From contig OY997659.1 in the NCBI GenBank assembly GCA_963921795.1, positions 20,583,325-20,647,324 of the forward strand: a DNA stretch of 64,000 nt, in the 5' to 3' direction. Made by a program: the position numbers and the translations under genes. Shown here one piece after another: positions 38,201-64,000 of the stretch. How positions within the stretch are numbered: the stretch's first letter is position 1; the number at the start of each line of letters is the position of its first letter. A model generated the notes under the pieces. The model did not search any database. It was not told the DNA's origin and saw nothing but the letters and a program-made list of their open reading frames with translations. This DNA comes from Nannobrachium achirus (lineage: Eukaryota; Chordata; Actinopteri; Myctophiformes; Myctophidae).

Positions 38201-38628
38201 ACTGTCACCCGGCTAGGCTACTCACCCGTCTTCTTTAGTTGAGAAACGGGTGCTATGCTGTCACTGTGGACCTCTCTCCCCCTGTCCCCTGCTTGGACGC
38301 AGCAAGCAGGTTCAAGCAGTTGCCAGTTTGTATATCAACGCGAATGTAGCGCTGCTGTCGTTAACTTGTCGCCAAGGAGGCTGACTGCAATATCAAACAG
38401 TTTGCTCCTGGCTGGAGGGAGCTTGTTGACGGCTAGTACTACGTGACCACACTGTTACGTTGAAAACCCGAGAAAATCCCCCTCTGCGCTTCAGCTGAAC
38501 GGCTTACGACGGCGGTGACGCGCCGTGTGTGAGCTCAAGATCTGTTCTTTTTGGCGAGCAACATGACAACCCCCCCCCTGAGTGATAGAGTAGTCTATAG
38601 GTCTATATATGAAAGCTTAAAAACTCAC

Positions 38629-38710
38629 CTCTACGCGTTGACCGCGTTGAATGTTTCCAACGGTATCCCAAATCCTCCAGTCGGGATGTATATACTACTT
38701 TATATAATCC
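38629..38710 (-). promoter_or_regulatory. Candidate minus-strand promoter and untranslated first exon (probably ERM)
   Basis: On the minus strand a TATATAAAG box (38706-38698) is followed about 25-30 bp downstream by a possible start site near 38675. A short ATG-poor segment then ends in AGAG|GTGAGT, a near-ideal donor, at 38629. The surrounding 38.2-38.95 kb is CpG-richer than most of the window. This fits an untranslated exon splicing to the ERM start exon 12 kb away. The link to ERM is inferred from strand, position and the known ezrin gene layout; the box and donor are seen directly. Confidence 0.45.
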
Positions 38711-38944
38711 TTACGCGCGTAAAAACACAGCGTTAGTTTTTTCCCCGAGTTCCCTTCATCCGCCGTTATTTCCCAGGCAGGCAGAGTGATGGTGATGATG
38801 CGCTACAGAGAGCGAACTCCCCGCTAGACAGCCTTGCACAACCGGAGAAGAGGTGATACTGGAGCTATAGTCAATATGGCTGACGAACTTGCCGAACGTA
38901 GCCTGCTACGAGGCGTGGTGGGCGCGCGCACCCACGCGCACACG

Positions 38945-38950
<6 letters not shown>

Positions 38951-39014
<64 letters not shown>
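38951..39014. repeat. (CA)n microsatellite
   Basis: CA tract preceded by CGCG-rich alternating sequence (38922-38950). Confidence 0.97.
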
Positions 39015-39018
<4 letters not shown>

Positions 39019-39304
39019 CATTTCTCAGATATGTTATTAACCACTGATGGAACATCATTATAATTTTATCAGAGACCTAAATGTATATTTCTGCCATTAA
39101 TGTGGCAGTGCATCCTTCACTGCATCCACAGACTTTACCTGGGTTCGACTGTCCCTGCTATTTGTAGGCTAAAACAGTTCATTAGTAAAGCAGCAACTGA
39201 GGTAATTCCATATTGCTTACATACATGAGGACATTATTACAGGTTATCTACAGGTTATTTTCTGCCAGTGAGAATCTAAATCATTTGTTTTTCCACATTT
39301 TCAG

Positions 39305-39381
39305 GCAGGCATTGTGACAGAAAATCAACAGAGCAAGTTGGTCATGCACGCAATGGAATGGAACCAGAGACTTCATCTGGT
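39305..39381 (+). CDS. Unknown gene, internal exon candidate
   Basis: 77 bp between a pyrimidine-rich acceptor (TTTTCAG) and donor GTAAGC. It is open for 25 codons after two leading bases. No known domain; the composition is charged and polar. Confidence 0.3.
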
Positions 39382-40116
39382 GTAAGCAGGTGCACTCTGA
39401 TGGTTTTATTTAGACCTACCCTAGAACAAGCTCCTGGAACACAATACATTGTTGCTGATTGTGGAGCGGAGGTAGCCTATGTTGTGCTTTGACTTTTATG
39501 CATATTTATTCAATGATTCCTAAATATACTGTTGTATTAAATCAAATAAAGTATTGAAGCATTAAAATCAACTGCATAACAAGCTGTGCACATTATTGTT
39601 GCCTTATAACATTTTACTACATCTTTAAATGTATGAACTTCACTGTGATATAGTGTTCTACAGGTATTATAGTATGTTGTACATTTGACTTTTATGCAAA
39701 CTCATTCAATTATTCCTAAATATTATGTTGTATAGGCCTTTATAAGTAGTTAAGTAGTTAAAGTCAAGTGCATAAGCATCTCAGCTGCACACATTAGCTG
39801 CTTTTCAAACATTTTCCTCCTACTGCAAAATATTTAAATCTATTCTACTTCACTACAGTATATCATTCCTCTGTTGTCCATTCTTTGTATAAAATGTTTT
39901 CATATTCTAAAGCCTGAGAAGAGCACACTGTCAGTGTCTTCACTTACATCCAGAGTTTAACAGAGATAAGTTTATGTTGCTCTGTCTGACCAGTATTCCT
40001 GGTTGCGGAGTGAAGGGAACGTGGATGGACCGCGAGGAGGAGATGGGAGAGGCTTGTTTGTTGGCAAATCAACATCACGCCTGATCAAAGTCCTGGGGCT
40101 ACAGGATCAAGACTGA
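39305..40116 (+). CDS. Candidate C-terminal exons of an unrecognised small gene
   Basis: Two exon-like blocks share one reading frame. Block 1 (39305-39381) follows CCACATTTTCAG, reads RHCDRKSTEQVGHARN... and ends at the good donor GTAAGC. Block 2 (39994-40116) follows GTCTGACCAG, reads YSWLRSEGNVDGPRGG...KVLGLQDQD and stops at TGA 40114-40116. Block 1 has two leading bases and leaves phase 0, which block 2 accepts. No family is recognised. No first exon was confirmed; ATG 38876 (MADELAERSLLRG) lies near but has no convincing donor in the needed phase. It could be a lineage-specific protein or a spliced noncoding RNA that happens to stay open. Confidence 0.3.
39994..40116 (+). CDS. Unknown gene, terminal exon candidate
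   Basis: The acceptor CTGTCTGACCAG is followed by 40 codons and TGA. The peptide is glycine/arginine-rich, then GRGLFVGKSTSRLIKVLG. AATAAA motifs occur near 41064 and 41250. Not recognised. Confidence 0.3.
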   Translation, partial: YSWLRSEGNVDGPRGGDGRGLFVGKSTSRLIKVLGLQDQD

Positions 40117-40199
40117 TTAACTATACATCAAAGAAACCTCAGGAGAAGCTGAGAAAGCAAGCCACTGTAGTAGGGCAGGAGAGAGTCTCCACCAGCACC

Positions 40200-41950
40200 C
40201 GAACAACATGTTTTCAAAACCTTTTTTTTAGGACCCTTATGGTGTCTAGTTATGATTTCTTCTTGTTGCCGTGGTCAACTTGTCCCATGGGGTTCATTTT
40301 TAATGATTTCTTGCACATTCACATACTATATAGGAAAAAAGACCCCACAAAAATGGACCCCACAAAACTGTGAAAAGTGATGACTCATCACTTCTCATCA
40401 CAAAACCATAGTTTTGGGGAATGTTTTTCATAAGGGGTTGATTCTATGATGTGATTGTATCTGTGTTTTTGGACCGCCACTTTTGACCCACAAGGTGGCA
40501 GCCTCCAGGTAGAAACCTCAAATACAGAGAGAATACACAATTGCTTACAACCACACGGTTTCATTTGTATACTGTCAGAGTTAAGGGGAGATCTTGACAT
40601 TTTAGTTTGAGAACTCCTGATTTAGAGACAAAAATGCAGGTTTAAATGAATTCTGCAATGAATCTCTGTATTTAAAACAAACAGGATTTTTTATAAGTCT
40701 CCCTCATTGTATCACGATATACAGTATACAATATCTCTGAAAAGGCATATCGTGGAGTCATTGTATCGTCTCAATGATATTTATCACCATAACGCCCACC
40801 CCTAGGGAGACGTCCCTGTTCACTGCCATCTGGAGATGTCCTGGGAAAAGGGGCAAAACATTTACTGTATCCCATTGGTCCCCAGGTGATGCAGCAAAAC
40901 CTTTTTGGCATGCGGTCAGGCTTCGGCCAGGCTCGGGACGCCCCTATCATGCATAGCCTACCATGGGCACTGCTGGACAACCTCATTGAACAAAAAGATT
41001 GTCATGGAATGATTAACGATGAAATAATTTTTCTTTTGGAACAAACTAAATAGCAAAAGAAACGAATAAAAGTAAACTATCTGTCTTGTATAAAACAAGA
41101 CAGATAGTTTCATAGGAGTTTTGGAGAGAAACTGAAAATAAGAAGTTCTTAATTGTCCACACAAAGACACTTAAAAAGACCCTGTATACTAAGAAAATTA
41201 TTGTTACTAAACATATTGTACTTTAATTGGACTGGAATATTGGACTGTAAAATAAAAAAAATACATACCTATAGAATATAGCCTGTCACAAAATGATCTG
41301 TCCTTTCTCTTTGAAGGTGTACTAATTTCTGGAATCATATTGGAGCTCAGCAAAAAACAACCAAGAAAATAATACTCTCTTTGTGATTCCTTGATTTCAG
41401 CTGTGTAGTATTAAGCATCAATCAGTAACTTTATATAGTGTACATTGTCTCCCTCTCCTGGCAGAGACAGGTAATTGTAACAATAGTCAAACTACAGCAA
41501 AGATCATCTGGGGAAACCTGCTCATTCCTGCAACACTGACACTTTGTGGCCATTAATGGATAATAGACAGCCATTGAACCACTAATGACATCTAATAATA
41601 ACCACTAATGAGGGTTTATTTCACAATACCATGTAATGATGTAATATATATTACTTGGTGAATGCACTAACTTGTGTTTTTATGCTGTATAAAGTATGTA
41701 TAAAGTATTTTCTCTCTCTCTTTTTTTTTCTTTTCTTTTTTTGTGTGATATTTGTAAACTTGTCTTAGCTTTTTGCATATTATTCTGTGTGGAAGAATGC
41801 TATAAAATGTCTGTGCATTGTGTTGTAACAATGTGCAAGTTGTCCCATCACAGGTTTTGTTCAATGTTTCAAAAAATGTAGGCTACACTAGCCTATAGTA
41901 GAGAGGCTTTCCACAATCAGCACTTACTGTTGCATGCATACACTGTGTTA
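40200..41950. other. Intergenic, no gene seen
   Basis: A diverged relative of the 20962 repeat start (GGCTTCGGCCAGGCTCGGGA) occurs at about 40905-40975, and a short inverted pair (CAAGACAGATAGTTT, 41070-41110). Otherwise AT-rich unique sequence. Confidence 0.5.
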
Positions 41951-41958
41951 TTATTACA

Positions 41959-42625
41959 CCAGTAAGACTCCCTAATCGGGAGATAAGCGACCATAGGTCG
42001 CTTATCGGCATTTTATGTGAGCTGCAGTGGAGGGGGTCCTCCACTGGGGGCGTCACCACTTTTGCATCCGTTCTGGAGCACGAGGAGTGGGTGGTCCCCG
42101 GGAATTCCCCGTGAGCAGCCCCGTTGGGGTGGTCATTTGGTCATTTTTGCACATTTGGTCATTTTTTACACTTGGGGGTCCCCCAGGGAGCTGGGGGTCC
42201 CTGGGGCTCGGGTCCTTGGAGGTTGTAGTTTGGCAGGCAAGGAGTGTGTTTGCAAAATGTGGCATGGATCGGGTCAACGGTTGCGGAGATATGAGCAGGG
42301 AAAAAGTGTGACGTGTGACGTGTGACCACATTTGGTAATTTTTTACAAAAAAGTGTGACGTGTGACCACATTTGGTCATTTTTTACATCTGGGGGCCAAA
42401 CTACAACCTCCAAGGACCCCCGGAGCCCCAGGGACCCCCAGGTCCCTGGGGCTCCGGGGGTCCTTGGAGGTTGTAGTTTGGCAGTCAAGGAGTGTGTGCA
42501 AAATTTGGCATGGATGGGGGCAACGGTTGTGGAGATATGAGCAGGGCAAAAGTGTGACTGACTCACTCACTCACCCACGGACAGCCTGTGGAGGTTTTGG
42601 TAGTAAATGCGACCTACGGTCGCAA
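41959..42625 (+). mobile_element. Family R1 copy
   Basis: CCAGTAAGACTCCCTAATCG ... GCGACCTACGGTCGCAA. Interior: GTGGTCCCCGGGAATTCCCC, repeated GTGTGACGTGTGACC, inverted ACAACCTCCAAGGACC blocks and ATATGAGCAGGG. Non-coding. Confidence 0.8.
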
Positions 42626-42960
42626 TAAATAGTGCAGTTTATTTTAATACTGTTCTCACCTGAGAATATAGTGACATAGTGTGTCTAAATGAGCTACATA
42701 CAACTGTTAGATTATAATTTCTTTTAACATAACTCCCTTTGGAGATATAGCCGGTGTGACAACTTAAGCATTTTATTTTTATTTATTATTTAACCAGTAA
42801 AAACACATTGAGACAAAGTCTCCTTTTCAAGTGTGAACTGGCCAATAGGCAGGATAAAATGACACGTCTTTGCCAAACATACAAGCCAAACCTAAAATTC
42901 CCCTTGCATAGTTATGCAGCTGTAAAGTTTCATTTCTCCAGAAGGCCTTGAACAGAGACT

Positions 42961-42971
42961 GCAGGCACCCC

Positions 42972-43002
<31 letters not shown>

Positions 43003-43006
43003 ACAG
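42961..43006. repeat. Poly-C then (AC)n
   Basis: About 25 C then AC repeat; C-rich strand mirror of the GT/G tracts at 5753 and 8405. Confidence 0.95.
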
Positions 43007-44012
43007 TCACAACACACAGAGAAACAGAGGGAGTGAGCAGAAGAAAGCGAAACAAAAGAGAGAAGAAGACGATTATTTACTGTTCAAAATATAATTTAAG
43101 TCTAAAAGAAAAAGGTCTGATAGCTGCGGAATCATCTGTTAGGTAAGACCGTACTGTCTTTATCATGTTCATGATTAAGTGTTTCTTTGCATGGAGTTCC
43201 TATTGAACAAGTTAAAGAGGCCAAATTGCTGGGGGTCGCAATAGATGAGAGACTTTCTTGGGCCACTGATGTTAATAATATAGTAATAAAAATGAGCAGA
43301 AGTATCTCAATTATAAGAAGGAGTGCCTATTTTCTAACTAACACAACTTTTAAGTAAGCTATACAATCACTTGTCTTGTCACATCTTGAATATTTCCCAG
43401 CAATCTGGTCAAATGCATCTAAACAAGAATTAAATAAAATCCAGCTTACCCAAAATAGAGCTGCCAGACTAGCTCTGCACTGCTCATTTAGGGACTAGTA
43501 TTGAAATAATGCATAATGAATTGTCATGGATGAAAGTTAATGAAAGACTAGCATGTAGCTTGATTCTGTTCTTTAAAAATATATATACTTTACATAAACC
43601 TGTTTATCTGTATTCAGAGTTATTGCTTGCTATAGTGATAGCCATAACTATTGCATCAGGCATGCCCTGAGAAGTGCCTTCACCCAGCTTAAGCCCAAAA
43701 GTGATGCTTACATTTCTTTTATAATAATAATGTATAGAGCAATAGAGTATTGGAACATACTTCCAAATGATTTAGTTTTAATTCACAGCAAAGCTACTTT
43801 TAAAAATAGATTGAGAGGAGCTGTAATTCTGAGAGAGGTTGTTTTGGATTATGTATAGATTCTGTTGGTTTCTGATATGTTTATTTTGAGTTGCGCATGG
43901 ATCACTTATTATTTTTCTTTTTTTGACCATTTTCTTTTTTCTGTGTTCTGGGTATGTGTATTTTTAGGTACTTGGGGTATGCGGCCAGGTTTAGGCTTGG
44001 CTCAGGGAAGAG

Positions 44013-44192
44013 GACTTTATTAGAAGTTTGCATAGGAAAAGGTACAGTTTCATGACGGTACAGTTCACTGGTACAAGGTCTACTAAAAGGAGATCCATGA
44101 AAAGACTAAGCTTATTTCCACTGGAAACCATTGAAGTATCTCATATAACATTGAATGACAGACAAATAGAACACAATAGAACACAGGACTAT
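44013..44192 (-). mobile_element. Retroposon end inserted in the LINE
   Basis: Matches 7609-7790 (TTTATTAGAAGTTTGCATAG ...). AGGACT flanks both sides, consistent with a 6-bp target duplication; the uninterrupted target is seen at 20990-21010. Confidence 0.65.
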
Positions 44193-44324
44193 GCCTTGCA
44201 TAGTCCAACATGAGCACATGACGGGCACTAAATAATGTACTACTTTTTATCATCTGTTTTCTATCGTATGTAATGTAAATCTGTATGTAGTAATTTAATT
44301 GCTATTTTATCTGTGTTTGTCATC

Positions 44325-45021
44325 TTTGCGACCGTAGGTCGCACTTACTACAGAAAGCTCCACCAGGTGTCCGTGCGTCAGTCCGTCACACGTCACACGT
44401 CACACTTTTGCCCTGCTCATATCTCCGCAACCGTTGCCCCGATCCATGCCAGATTTTGCACACACACTCCTTACCTGCCAAACTAAAACCTCCAAGGACT
44501 CCCGGAGCTCCAGGGACCCCCAGGTCCCTGGGGGACCCCCAGATGTAAAAAATTTCCAAATGTGCAAAAATGACCAAATGACCACCCCAACGGGGCTGCT
44601 CACGGGGAATTCCCGGGGAACACCGACTCCTTGTGCTCCAGAACGGATGCAAAAGTGGTGGCGCCCCCAGTGGAGGACCCCCTGCCACTGCAGCGCACAT
44701 AAAATGCCGTAACTTGGGCAAGGAGCGACCGGGAGAGCCGGGGCCGGTACCTATTCGTCCGCCTCGGCGGCGCGGAGACCCCACCCCTCATTTCTCACAT
44801 GGCCCTCTTCTAGCGCCACCTTCAGGCCGATTTTTGAAAGCACATTTTTGGACACTGCTCCTCCAATTTTTGCCCTAAAATCACGCAAATCGCTACACAG
44901 TATGTCTACACTCATGTCATCAACATGGATCCGTCCACATTTTTTGGGGACACTGCTCCCTACTCTTTGTGTATACATGTGACCTACGGTCGCTTATCTC
45001 CCGATTAGGGAGTCTTACTGG
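44325..45021 (-). mobile_element. Family R1 copy inserted in the LINE, inverted
   Basis: Starts GCGACCGTAGGTCGC and ends CCGATTAGGGAGTCTTACTG. It also contains TAGCGCCACCTTCAGGCCGA and AAATCGCTACACAGTATGTC, motifs of the 27734 family, so the two families share modules. Confidence 0.8.
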
Positions 45022-46288
45022 TTTATTTCACCGTAATTTTGTAATATGACCCCAGGAAGAATAGTCACTGCTGAGGTAGTGACTAATGGGGATCTTAAAT
45101 AAACAATAAACAATGATTTGTGTTACAGTAGATCAGTTTAACACCACTTACATCCTCTATTCTTAGGAAACCGGATGTGAGTTACCACTTTATTTCCATC
45201 CACACCAAATTTACAGCAAGCTCACACGTTGTGAGCTTGTTGTAGATGGTCTATTTCTGGCTAATGTATCCCCCAGAATATGGATGCTCACAACTCTCCT
45301 TTTAATGCTCTGTACACATTTTGTGTACTACCGATTAATTTCTTATCAGTTATTCTATACTTCTTTGATTAATCAGACTTGTGAAATTACTGTATCTCTA
45401 TTAACGATTATCAGCAGTGGTCAGTGGTATGATATGTGAATCGAATAAGGTGCCATATAAAATAAAAAAAATACATCCGGGAGGGTTCCAGTGGGTCCCC
45501 AGCAAAATGAACCAAATGGACCCTTAGTACTTGTCCGTTTGGATCCATTTGTACACTCTCCGAGTTCATAAGCATTGAGGATTTTAGGCTCCAGTGTAGA
45601 TTGTGGTTCCGGCATACTGATAGTTCAGTGATTTTCAAGGACCCCCAGTTTGATATGCATTCAGGCCACGGACCCCCATTTGATACAATTTCTCTTAAAA
45701 TCCTCATTGTTCATTTAACTCAAACTGGACCTGTAGGAGTCCATTTGGTTCTATTTTGTACTCTCCCAGAGTTACAGATTCTTTCTAGACAGTCAAGGTC
45801 AAGTTCTTATCATGTATCCAACCCTCCCTAAGAGCTTCACAAAGCCTCTCTTTCTCTTGCGAGATGTGTTGCACAGTTAACATGAGAACTCTCTATCCTA
45901 TTTGCAAACATTTACAGTATTATAAAAAAACAGTGGTTGCAATTTTGCCTTTTATTGATTCATCTTGGGTAGTCTATATGAAAAACCAATTTAGAAGCAT
46001 GCATTGTGGAATTTCCATATGTTTTGACAATCAGAAATATAGTTCAGATTTAACAACATGCAGGCCTGGTAATGTATGTATTGTTTTGAGTACAGCCTGG
46101 CCCTATTATGACACAAGCTTCCGAAGTATCTTTGTGTGTATATGGTCAAGGTTTGATTCGTATACAGAAAACACACAAAACAGAGGGTGGACATTTTCTA
46201 AAGTACTTAAGCCCAACAGTAATAATGAATGGCCAGAGTGTGAGGGGTATCAAAAGCAGAGGCATATGGATAATGTAGCCTACAGGCA

Positions 46289-46620
46289 GGGGTGTCGCAC
46301 CAAATTCTGGGCCCTGGCTACAAGGGCTCACTGTGGGGTCCCCATGAATGTTCTTCATAGGGGGAGGGGGGTTTAACCCATTTAGACTGGGAACGCATTG
46401 TTGTTGTGCTTTAACTATTGAAAAATAGCAGATTTACAAAGTGCCGCGCTGCAAGCTTGTAGATCTGCTATTTTTTTTTAATCGTGAACATTTGTGTTTT
46501 TGAATATTTCAAATCCTTCTAAGGTTTCTATGTTTCTATGTCAGTGGTGCTCAAACCTTTTCATGTGAAGGACCCCCAAAATGACATGTGGCCACACGGA
46601 CCCCCCAATTTTGTTCGATT
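46289..46620 (+). mobile_element. Dispersed repeat, copy 2 of the 4638 element
   Basis: Collinear with 4638-4925; includes the hairpin module at 46421-46478 (GAAAAATAGCAGATTTAC / GTAGATCTGCTATTTT). Ends about 265 bp before the pced1 start codon. Confidence 0.75.
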
Positions 46621-46885
46621 AGATGCTAGACATGTAACCTATAAATACTGTGCAACTTCTAAGAATGAAATCAGAGTGTAGAGAGAGACTTGTGCACGGT
46701 TTTCTGGAATCTGCCATTCTGTTTCCCGATGCATGGTTAACTACTGCAGTTATATTGGACTTCAACTTGGGGGAATTTCCTGTGTTGCATACATCCTTCA
46801 GACTGATATTAGAACATTTTCGAGACATTTTCAATAATCAATCAAATGTTCTTTGTCTTTTTTTTGATGAACAGGTTTTGAGACA

Positions 46886-61315
<14,430 letters not shown>

Positions 61316-61856
61316 TACAAGATGCATCTTGCATTAGTGTCATACTGTCATATAGTCTCTGTCGCGTAGAAACCTCATTTTGTCCAAAGCTGTTACTTCC
61401 AAATTCAAAAGCATCAAAGGTAACAACAGATGTAAGCTCAAAACGTGTCGCTTCACGCTGTGTTTCAACCGTGCAAATCTGCTACTTTTTATGCTTTTCT
61501 CTGACACTGTAGTATGATGAAGTAGGGAAGTAATTTCAGAATAGTTTAAGCAGGGGCGGGTGCACGGTCGGGAACCGTATCTATACAAAAAATCTCAAAG
61601 AGAACACCAGCACTCACGGACAAGTCCATTAAAGGCACTTTTTATTTTAAGTTTAGTTGGTCAAGGTAAGCTGCAGAGCAGCAGAAACAAACGGACGTGT
61701 TTCGGCGTTAAGCCTTCTTCAGCGTTGTATGTTGTGGGGAAAGACAGTGTCACATTTTATAATGTCTGTATGAGCGACACCTTCCTCTGTCCGTGTAGCA
61801 ACAACTACTACCAACCCACTTAAGTCAAGTGAAAATTACAATAGATATTAGTCTTA

Positions 61857-61862
61857 AATAAA
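61857..61862 (+). terminator. Candidate polyadenylation signal AATAAA
   Basis: First AATAAA noticed after the pced1 stop, 540 bp downstream. The 3' region between holds a repeat fragment (61560-61740), so another site may be used. Confidence 0.3.
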
Positions 61863-62082
61863 TACATCAAAATTCATTATACATTATACATTATACATTC
61901 CGTCAAAAATACAAAAAAACTGAGTCCGTTCCAGTAGAGGGGTATCGATCGAAAAGCTTAATATATTCATTAGCCATTAATTAAAAGAGGTTGGGGATCG
62001 CAAAAGAGAGAGGCTGTGGTACCATACACATTAGTCAGAGCATATATAAAAAAATCACACCCGTGTGAACTGAGCGGTGGTC

Positions 62083-62083
<1 letters not shown>

Positions 62084-62149
<66 letters not shown>
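62084..62149. repeat. (GT)n microsatellite
   Basis: Pure GT tract; a CA tract at 62240-62280 faces it, so the two could pair. Confidence 0.97.
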
Positions 62150-62150
<1 letters not shown>

Positions 62151-63714
62151 TCTGGCCTGAACAACAGCGCCCCTCCCTTAACATGTGTGGCCAGAAAAGG
62201 TACTGCAGGCTCTGCAGGCTACATACAGACACGGACACACGCACGCACACACACACACACACACACACGCATACACACACGGCCACGTATAGGAGACGGT
62301 GTAACCACCGCTCAAAAACAGAACAATACAACTACTAAAGTCAATACAGATACGATAATCTTTCAAGTGTCTACCTTATCCAAAAATATTATTAGGGCCT
62401 ATTCATTCCACAGACTAGTATTACAACAAAAGAACAAGAAGATTTCCAGATTATACAGAATTAAGTCTGCAAAAGTAGCTATAATCAAGTTCATTATTTG
62501 ATGAGAAGACAGGTAAAGACAAACCAACTCATTTCACTTTAGTTCAAATAGCCGATCTACAAGCTCAGATGATCTAGTTGAACTATTTTAAAATGTTTTT
62601 CAAACTAGTAATATGTCTAAAAGTTTAGGTGTGCAAGATACAGTAGGGCCAACAAGGTTTCTGCCCTATGCCTATGGCAACGATATGTATAGTAAAACCA
62701 AGAATGTTTTCACTACACAATGAAAGTCTCTTTGCCTGCAGCTTCCTTTCAAAAAACTGTGACAAAAATAAGTTATAAGTTCTATTAAAGCCAACTGACA
62801 AGCAAAACAAAGTTAAACGCAAGATTTTACCAAAGCGTCATATTTACGATAACAAAGCCATGTGTTTATAGACATTTTAGAAGTGTGTTCTCTCTTTGGA
62901 CCACCACTCCTTCCTTTAGTAACGCAGCAGCAGTTGAGTCTAATTATCTCATCTGGTTAGCTTACGGTAGCCTAGACTTGTGCTCACAATCTGCACACAG
63001 CCTGTTGCATTGTTGTCAACTAAAACTGCAGTAACTGTCTACCATATTGATTTTAAAAGCTTAATATTCATATGGTTCTGTTGACCCTTGCACAATGTAG
63101 GGTGAAATGTAAAAGTGTTTCTCAGTCTGTGAGCCTTTTCTGTTCTACTGTGGACTATAATGATGGTCGCACACACCCTGGCAGCCATGAGTCTAGTGCA
63201 GTGCTTCTCAAAGTGGATTCCAGGGACTCTGTGGGTTCCTTTAGGGGGGTCTAAATTGACCCATACAAGTCTGTAACTCTGACAGTGTACCAAATGGATC
63301 CATCCTTACTTACAATTTAGAAGTTAGCCACTCCCTGAGAAGTTAATCACGCCCCGTGTACTGTATCCCGCTGCTACACTGCATCTATGTTAGCACAGAC
63401 CCACGGCCCAATTCCCAAAACCATCTCACTGACAGCACAATCATACCTCTCGCTTTTGGACCGTCGCTATTTCTTGGGTCTTTATGCATTCTTTTACCTT
63501 CTTTGCCACGCTTTTCTGCCTCAACCGCGAACGGTGCTACGTCACCTATCCTTCTTCCTGATACGTCATTATCTTATCCTTTTCCACGACTCCTTCATCC
63601 GTGCGCTAGAGATGGGACGTTCGCGAACGAATCGAGTCTTTTGAACGGCTCTTTGAAATGAACGATGGGATCCGGTTCGCAGTAGCTGGGAGCAGTTCCT
63701 TTCTAATGAACACA

Positions 63715-64000
63715 GTGGTGTAAGACGTACTCAAATTCTTTACTTAATAGTAAAAGTATCAATATTGCAATGTTGAAATACTCTGCCACAAGTAGAAGTT
63801 CGAAATTCAAAATGTAAGGTTACACAAGTATTGGTATCAAAATGTACTTAAAGTACCAATAGTAGAAAGAAGCCTACTCATTATACAGAATAATGTTTAC
63901 AATGAATGAAATGTAGAAAAATCATTAGAAAATAGCTATCTACAAGCTCAAAATGCGTCGCAACTCGCAAGCAACACATTGTGAGCTTGTAGATCGGCTA
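63715..64000. mobile_element. Tol2-like hAT MITE, cut by the window end, with hairpin module
   Basis: GTACTCAAATTCTTTACTTA, AAAATGTACTTAAAGTACC and an internal hairpin at 63925-64000 (TAGCTATCTACAAGCTCA ... TGTGAGCTTGTAGATCGGCTA). Confidence 0.65.

Larger units (their letters stand above)
43190..45115 (+). mobile_element. Fragmented LINE (L2/Rex1-like) with two later insertions
   Basis: 43190-43495 encodes a degraded reverse-transcriptase C-terminal region: KLLGVAIDERLSWATDVNN, SHLEYFPAIWS, QNRAARLAL. At least two in-frame stops are present, so it is inactive. The 3' end (GACCCCAGGAAGAATAGTCA ... AATAAACAATAAACAATG) resumes at 45022. It is interrupted by a LINE-tail-like piece (44013-44192) and an inverted R1 element (44325-45021). 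Confidence 0.8.

Noticed and set aside
38876-38960. ATG opening MADELAERSLLRGVVGART as a first coding exon
   Set aside because: The frame runs into CG/CA repeat and no good donor in the phase needed by 39305 was found; left as a possibility only.

Overview
The window is intron-rich, repeat-dense vertebrate DNA, most likely from a teleost fish. Reasons: vertebrate exons with canonical splice sites; many long (GT/CA)n tracts (one is 202 bp); many hAT-type MITEs, tRNA-derived SINEs and L2/Rex1-like LINE ends; and little exon sequence. No rRNA, tRNA, CRISPR array, operon or recognisable endogenous virus was seen.

Layout. (1) 1-38.7 kb: 5' part of an ERM-family gene (ezrin/radixin type) on the minus strand. 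The start exon (MPKP) is at 26366-26466, the next exon ([14 protein letters not shown]...) at 1155-1238, and a probable untranslated first exon with a TATA-like promoter near 38629-38710. The 25-kb and 12-kb introns are filled with transposon fragments and microsatellites. (2) 38.6-40.1 kb: the promoter region plus a candidate two-exon plus-strand reading frame of unknown identity. (3) 40.2-46.8 kb: repeats, including a LINE broken up by younger insertions. (4) 46.9-61.3 kb: a plus-strand PC-esterase domain gene (PCED1/FAM113 family). Catalytic-domain exons lie at 46.9-54.6 kb and C-terminal exons at 59.6-61.3 kb. Between them lies a same-strand fragment resembling the C-terminal half of DNAJB6 (two exons, about 56.5-58.5 kb). 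(5) 61.3-64 kb: 3' flank and repeats.

Most interesting observations. A short hairpin (core GATCTACAAGCTCAC and its inverse) recurs about 35 times and sits inside several different hAT-like MITE families. A 113-bp palindrome with perfect 56-bp arms lies in pced1 intron 1. The DNAJB6-like exon pair is phase 1-1, so it could be spliced into pced1 in frame. A 37-bp minisatellite carries ten perfect SRF-type CArG boxes, in the probable first intron of an actin-linker gene. A 95-bp UG repeat lies 13 nt from the pced1 exon 4 acceptor. All gene calls rest on reading translations and splice sites by eye; no database search was possible.
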